Shown: positions 58,736-64,000 of the stretch, piece by piece | Layout of the letters: each line of letters starts with the position of its first letter | Position numbering within the stretch: the first letter of the stretch is position 1 | Assembly: GCF_016774335.1 (NCBI RefSeq) | Contig: NZ_JAETWA010000026.1 | Span: 87,900 to 151,899, forward strand | Origin: Luteimonas saliphila | GTDB lineage: Bacteria > Pseudomonadota > Gammaproteobacteria > Xanthomonadales > Xanthomonadaceae | DNA: 64,000 nucleotides | Reading direction: 5' to 3' | Made by a program: the position numbers and the translations under genes | The notes under the pieces: model-generated | Seen by the model: only the letters and a program-made list of their open reading frames with translations | Told to the model about the DNA's origin: nothing | Databases searched by the model: none

Positions 58736-59419
58736 ATGCTCGATACGGTTCGCGAGATCCACACGCCCGAGGGCGTCGCGCTGCGGCTGCCTGCGGCCGG
58801 TCCGGTGCCGCGCGCGTTCGCGTGGCTGATCGACCTGGGGATCCGCTTAGGGCTGGTGCTGCTGGCCTCGATGTTCCTCTCCCTGCTCGGCCGTTTCGGC
58901 ACCGGCGTGTACCTGGTGTTCCTGTTCCTGGTGATCTGGGCGTACCCGGTGGCGTTCGAGGCGCTGTGGGACGGACAGACCCCGGGCAAGCGCGCGCTGG
59001 GCCTGCGCGTGGTCTCCGCCGACGGCGCGCCGGTGGGCTGGATGGCCTCGTTCGTGCGCAACCTGATGCGGACCGTCGACATGCTGCCGTTCGGCTACGC
59101 CTTCGGCCTGGCCTCGAGCCTGGTCGATCCGTGGGGGCGGCGGCTCGGCGACATGGTCGCGCGGACGATGGTGGTGCACGTGCCGCGCGTGCGTGGCGCG
59201 GTGGCGCTGCCGAGCGGCCCGGCGACGGTACCGCCGGTGCCGCTGCTGCCCGGCGAACAGGCGGCGGTGGTCGCCTTCGCCGAGCGCGCGTACGCGCTCA
59301 CGCCGCAGCGCCGGCAGGAACTGGCCGACATCGCCGCGCCGCTCACCGGGGCCCGTGGCGAGTCCGGCATGCAGCGCCTGTTCGGCATCGCCCACTGGCT
59401 GCTGGGGCGGGCATCGTGA
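58736..59419 (+). CDS. RDD-family membrane protein
   Basis: A 227-residue protein. The RDD domain has PRAFAWLIDLGIRLGLVLLA with the conserved acidic residue in the first membrane helix, two further helices (about residues 60-80 and 115-135), and the DGQTPGKRALGLRVVSADG loop. The last 70 residues are a soluble tail. It opens the operon RDD-SpoIIM-DUF4129-DUF4350-MoxR, with a 4-bp overlap to the next gene. Its exact function is not known. Confidence 0.9.
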   Translation: MLDTVREIHTPEGVALRLPAAGPVPRAFAWLIDLGIRLGLVLLASMFLSLLGRFGTGVYLVFLFLVIWAYPVAFEALWDGQTPGKRALGLRVVSADGAPVGWMASFVRNLMRTVDMLPFGYAFGLASSLVDPWGRRLGDMVARTMVVHVPRVRGAVALPSGPATVPPVPLLPGEQAAVVAFAERAYALTPQRRQELADIAAPLTGARGESGMQRLFGIAHWLLGRAS

Positions 59420-60522
59420 GGCAGGAGGCGTTCGTCGCGCGATACGAAGCCGAGTGGCGCGAGTTCGAGACGTGGCTCGAGCGACGCGGCGGCAGGACCG
59501 ACCGCGCGCGCGCGGCCCAGGGCACGGACGGCCTGCGCGACGAGGACATGCCCGCGCGCTACCGGCGCCTGTGCCAGCAGCTGGCGCTCGCGCGCCGGCG
59601 CGGCTACAGCCCCCAGGTGTCCGAGCGCCTGCAGGCGTTGATGCAGCGCGGCCACGACGTGCTCTACCGCGCACCGCCGCCGCCGTGGCGGCGCGCGCTG
59701 CGTTTTCTGGTCGCCGACTTCCCGACCCTGGTACGCGCGCAGCGCGGCTGCCTGTGGCTGTCGGTGGCGCTGTTCGCGTTGCCGACGCTGGCGTTGTTCC
59801 TGGCCGTGCAGCAGTGGCCGGAGCTCGCGCACAGCGTGTTCGAGCCGCAGGAGCTGGCGCGCTTCGAGGCGATGTACGACCCGGCCGACCCGACCCACAC
59901 GCTCGGCCGCGAAAGCGGCACCGACATGGCGATGTTCGGCCACTACATCCTCAACAACGTCAGCATCGGCTTCCGCACCTTCGCCGCCGGGCTGCTGGCG
60001 GGCGTGGGCACGGCGTTCGTACTGGTGTTCAACGGCGTGGTGTTCGGGGTGGTCGCCGGGCACCTGCAGGCGATCGGCCATGGCGATCCGTTCTGGCGCT
60101 TCGTGGCCGGGCATTCGGCGCCGGAGCTGGTCGCGATCGTGATCGCGGGCGCCGCGGGATTGCGGCTGGGCCTGGCGCTGCTGGCGCCGGGGCGGCTGCG
60201 GCGGGTGGACGCGCTGGTCGAGGCCGGCCGCGTCGGCGCCAGGCTGTGCCTGGGGATCCTGGCGATGCTGCTGTTCGCCGCATTCGTCGAGGCGTTCTGG
60301 TCTTCGACCGGTTCGATCCCGGCCGCGGTGAAGTTCGGCGTCGGCGGCGTGCTGTGGGCGTTGGTGCTGGGCTGGCTGGCGCTGGGTGGGCGAGGCGACG
60401 ACGTGCTTTCGCGGCAGCGCCGCGTCGGACTGCCGGGCGAGCGGCCGGCAACGGCAGGTCCGCCCGCGCTGGCGTCCCGCCCTGGACGGCAGCGAACCGG
60501 GGCATCGCCGCATGCGCCTTGA
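59416..60522 (+). CDS. SpoIIM-family (DUF95) membrane protein
   Basis: A 368-residue membrane protein of the stage II sporulation M family, which is widespread in non-sporulating bacteria. The central block MAMFGHYILNNVSIGFRTFA is the family signature, followed by GVGTAFVLVFNGVVFGVVAG and other helices (five in total). The first 100 residues are a soluble helical domain. The start is GTG 59416, overlapping the RDD stop. The C-terminal 30 residues are Pro- and Arg-rich. The gene product overlaps the next gene by 11 bp. Confidence 0.9.
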   Translation: MRQEAFVARYEAEWREFETWLERRGGRTDRARAAQGTDGLRDEDMPARYRRLCQQLALARRRGYSPQVSERLQALMQRGHDVLYRAPPPPWRRALRFLVADFPTLVRAQRGCLWLSVALFALPTLALFLAVQQWPELAHSVFEPQELARFEAMYDPADPTHTLGRESGTDMAMFGHYILNNVSIGFRTFAAGLLAGVGTAFVLVFNGVVFGVVAGHLQAIGHGDPFWRFVAGHSAPELVAIVIAGAAGLRLGLALLAPGRLRRVDALVEAGRVGARLCLGILAMLLFAAFVEAFWSSTGSIPAAVKFGVGGVLWALVLGWLALGGRGDDVLSRQRRVGLPGERPATAGPPALASRPGRQRTGASPHAP

Positions 60523-62098
60523 CCAGGTCCGGGTCGAACTGCGCCCGCGCCTGCCCTGGGAGGCGGTGGAGCTTGGGATGGCCCTGGTGCGCCGCCATGC
60601 CGGCGCCATCTGGCGCCCGTGGGCGGCGGCCACGCTGCCGGTATTCGCGCTGTTCAACGCCGCCGCATGGGCGATCGATGCCCTGTGGCTGGCGGCGCTG
60701 GCGACGTGGTGGCTGCTGCCGCTGTTCGATCGCATCGTGCTGTTCGTGCTTTCGCGCGCGGTGTTCGACGACCCGCCCACGCCGCGGCAGACGCTGGCCG
60801 CGCAGCGCGGCTGGGGCTGGCGGGGGCTGGGCGCGCGACTGTCGTGGGCGCGTTTCAGTCCGTGGCGCTGCATCGGCATGCCGGTGGAACTGCTCGAAGG
60901 CGTCGAGGGCGAGGCGCTGCGGCTCCGGCGCCGGGTCGTGGTCGACGGCATCCAGGGCCATGCCTTCCTGCTCACCTTGGTGTGCCAGTTGTTCGTGCTG
61001 TCGCTGCTGGCCTCGCTGCTGTCGCTGGTGCTGATGTTCGTGCCGGCCGAGCTGCTGTCGGAGTCGGCGCGGGCGATGTGGGCGCTGGTGGTCGACGAGC
61101 CGCCGCGCGGCGCGCAGCTCGCGTTCAACGCCGCGCTGTGGCTGGCGCTGTCGATCATCGAGCCGTTCCTGGTCGGCGCCGGCTTCGGCCTGTACCTCAG
61201 CCGCCGGGTGCGGATCGAAGCCTGGGACATCGAGCTCGCGCTGCGACGGATGCGTGCGCGCCTAGCCCAGGCGGCGGGCCTGGCGCTTGCCGCCTGCGCG
61301 CTGGCGCTGGGGCTGCTGGCGCCGGCGCCAGCAGCCGCGCAGGCGACGCAGCGCATCCAGGACGAACGCGAGCGCGCCGCGCACCTGCCACCGAAGCCGC
61401 ACCCCGGAGCCTCGGCGGCCGAAGGGGAAGCGTCCACTCTGGCGCGGGTGTTCGGCGAGGAAGCGGTGGTCGACGCCCGCCCGTTCCGCCAGGCGGTCAA
61501 GCGCGCCTACGAGGACCCGCTGCTCGACCGTAGCCGCATCGAGCGCAGCTGGGAGCGGCGCGACCGCAGCGAACCCGAGCCACCGGCGAAGGCGCCGCCC
61601 TGGCTGCTGGCGCTGGGACGGGTGATCGCGGTGGTGGGCGAGTACGGCCTGTGGCTGCTGCTCGGCCTGCTGCTGCTGGCGCTGGCGCTCACCGCGAAGC
61701 GCTGGTGGCCGTGGATGCGCGGACTGCGCGACACGCCCGTGCCCGAAAGCGGGATCGTGCAGGTGGCGGCGCCCGATGCCGAGGCCTTGCCCGCCGACCT
61801 CGCTGCGGCAGCGCGCCGGCTGTGGCGCGAGGGCCGGCCGCGGCGTGCGCTGGCGTTGCTGTACCGCGGCAGCGTCGAGGCGATGGTCGCGCGTGCCGGC
61901 GTCACCCTCGTGCCGGGGGCGACCGAAGCGCAGTGCCTGCGCGCCTCGCGCGGCCTGCCCGACGCCGACGACCGCAATGCGTTCGCGCGCATGGTCCGCG
62001 TCTGGCAATACGCCGCCTACGCGCGCCATCTGCCGGCGGAAGAGGAATTCGAATCGCTGCTCGGCGAGCTGTCACAACGCTTCGGGTGGGCGCGATGA
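60512..62098 (+). CDS. DUF4129 membrane protein
   Basis: A 528-residue membrane protein. Membrane helices lie at about residues 32-80, 155-180, 205-230 and 255-275, a periplasmic linker follows, another helix lies near 370-390, and a C-terminal DUF4129 domain contains ARRLWREGRPRRALALLYRG and FARMVRVWQYAAYARHLPAE. It overlaps both neighbours. The whole set is a conserved operon with a MoxR ATPase, thought to act on envelope or protein complexes, but its role here is unknown. Confidence 0.85.
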   Translation: MRLDQVRVELRPRLPWEAVELGMALVRRHAGAIWRPWAAATLPVFALFNAAAWAIDALWLAALATWWLLPLFDRIVLFVLSRAVFDDPPTPRQTLAAQRGWGWRGLGARLSWARFSPWRCIGMPVELLEGVEGEALRLRRRVVVDGIQGHAFLLTLVCQLFVLSLLASLLSLVLMFVPAELLSESARAMWALVVDEPPRGAQLAFNAALWLALSIIEPFLVGAGFGLYLSRRVRIEAWDIELALRRMRARLAQAAGLALAACALALGLLAPAPAAAQATQRIQDERERAAHLPPKPHPGASAAEGEASTLARVFGEEAVVDARPFRQAVKRAYEDPLLDRSRIERSWERRDRSEPEPPAKAPPWLLALGRVIAVVGEYGLWLLLGLLLLALALTAKRWWPWMRGLRDTPVPESGIVQVAAPDAEALPADLAAAARRLWREGRPRRALALLYRGSVEAMVARAGVTLVPGATEAQCLRASRGLPDADDRNAFARMVRVWQYAAYARHLPAEEEFESLLGELSQRFGWAR

Positions 62099-63215
62099 AG
62101 GGGCGCGTGCCGCGGGCCGCCCTGGCGCTGCTCGGACTGGTGTGCCTGGGCGTGCTGGTGGCGTGGTGGCTGCACCACTACGAGCGGGTCGAACGCACGG
62201 TGCCGTTGCCGCCGGCCGGCGAGGCCGCCTACAACCCGCTGTATGCGCTGCGGCGCGCGCTGCAGGCCGACGGCGTGGCGGTGGATTCGCGACAGCGGCT
62301 CGATCTGGCCGCGCACCCGCCTGACGCGCGCGACACGGTGCTGCTGCTCGGCGACCCGCGCACCCTCGCAGAACGCGAAGTCGACGCGTTGCTGACGTGG
62401 ATGGATGCGGGCGGACACCTGATCGTGTCGACACCGCGCGGGCGCCGCCTGTCCGCGCCGCGGCCGTCCGACCTGCTGGCGCGGCTCGGCCTGGCGTTGC
62501 TGCCCGGCGCCGGCGGCTGCGAGGCCTTCCAGGTTCCGGGGCAGGAGCGGCACGTGGAATTCTGCGGCGGTACGCGCTTCACCCTGCAGGGCATCGATCC
62601 GCTGCTCTCGTGGGGCGACTTCGCCGACGGCTTCGTGTTCGCACGGCAGGCGTACGGGGCAGGCAGGGCCGACGTGCTGGCCTCGCTCGACTTCCTCGAG
62701 AACGACAAGCTGTCGGAAGCGCCGCACGCGGCGCTGGCGCGGCAACTGCTCGAACCCAACTACGGCCGCGGCACCATCCACCTCGTCTACGCCGCGAACG
62801 TGCCGCCCCTGTGGCGCCTGCTGCTGGAGCATGCGTGGATGGCATGGGCGCCGCTGCTGCTGGCGCTGCTGGCCTGGCTGTGGATGCGCCTGCAGCGGGT
62901 CGGTCCGGCGATGCCGCCGCCGGCACAGGCGCGGCGCTCGCTGCTCGAGCACGTGCAGGCCAGCGGCGAGCACCTGCGTCGCTACGGTCGTGCGTCGCTG
63001 CTGCACGCGGCGATGCGCGATGCCTTCCTCGACCGCCTGCGCCGACGCGACCCGTTCGCCGCGGCGCTGGACGGCGTCGCCCGCGCCGAGGCGATCGCCG
63101 CGCGCACCGGCCTGTCCGCACCCGACATCGAACACGCGCTGCGTTCCCCGCGCCCGCGCGACGGCAACGACTTCCGCCTGCGGGTGGCCCGACTCATCGA
63201 AATGAGAAGACGACT

Positions 63216-63219
<4 letters not shown>
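62095..63219 (+). CDS. DUF4350 membrane protein
   Basis: A 374-residue protein with an N-terminal anchor (AALALLGLVCLGVLVAWWL), then the DUF4350 domain (YNPLYALRRALQADGVAVDS, DTVLLLGDPRTLAEREVDAL, WMDAGGHLIVSTPRG) and a second membrane helix near residue 252-265. The C-terminal part is cytoplasmic and helical. It overlaps the genes on both sides (ATGA) within the MoxR operon. Confidence 0.87.

Positions 63220-64000
<781 letters not shown>

Noticed and set aside
58606-60522. A long fusion of RDD and SpoIIM proteins
   Set aside because: The first 270 codons are an out-of-frame shadow of the RDD gene. The SpoIIM protein begins at GTG 59416, overlapping the RDD stop.

Overview
The window is very GC-rich DNA from a gammaproteobacterium that looks like a member of the Xanthomonadaceae (Lysobacter/Luteimonas/Xanthomonas type). 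This rests on gene style, TonB-receptor and FecI-type content, and the YfiR/GGDEF-EAL and RDD-SpoIIM-DUF4129-DUF4350-MoxR gene clusters. No rRNA, tRNA or other strong taxon marker is present.

Layout. (1) Left chromosomal flank, 1-1863: a DUF2884/YggN-like secreted protein and xthA (exonuclease III). (2) An integrative conjugative element of about 47.6 kb, 1856-49462, of the Tn4371-like type. It sits in the first codons of xthA: the element supplies a new xthA start at the left end, and the displaced original start (MRIAS then a stop) survives at the right end beside a leftward tyrosine integrase. (3) Right chromosomal flank, 49463-64000: a TonB receptor-YfiR-GGDEF/EAL-PAS/GGDEF/EAL operon, a coniferyl-aldehyde-dehydrogenase-like enzyme, a gamma-carbonic anhydrase, a REP-like palindrome and the RDD-SpoIIM-DUF4129-DUF4350-MoxR operon, which runs off the end.

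Inside the element. 2.2-17.6 kb is a defence/accessory zone of lower GC. It holds a glyoxalase-related protein, a GIY-YIG protein, an OLD-family ATPase-TOPRIM nuclease, a protein with a HEPN-like Rx4H motif, an AbiE toxin-antitoxin pair with a clear operator palindrome, a DUF2971-unknown-HNH-membrane protein cassette, a dnaE2 remnant, a zinc-ribbon/gamma-glutamylcyclotransferase fusion, RadC, a second DUF2971 protein and an XRE-regulator pair. 17.8-22.4 kb is the maintenance module: DUF2958, a frameshifted DUF2285 regulator, an AlpA-like protein, RepA with three iteron-like repeats, ParA, a ParB-like RHH protein and DUF2840. The transfer module follows: TraF, lytic transglycosylase, relaxase, TraG, CopG-like, TrbB-C-D-E-J-K-L-F-G-I. 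It is interrupted between trbB and trbC by about 8.2 kb of cargo (MarR, FecI sigma, FecR, a STN-type TonB receptor and an S9-family serine peptidase). The element ends with a secreted trypsin-like protease/lipoprotein pair and the integrase.

How it works together (inference). RepA/ParA and the iterons would maintain the excised circle, and the relaxase, TraG and Trb proteins would transfer it. The relaxase lacks its usual C-terminal part and the DUF2285 regulator is frameshifted, so mobility may be impaired. A bipartite motif typical of FecI-class ECF promoters occurs three times with identical spacing: before the cargo TonB receptor, antisense at the end of marR, and between the truncated relaxase and traG. 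This raises the possibility that the cargo sigma factor drives traG and the genes behind it.
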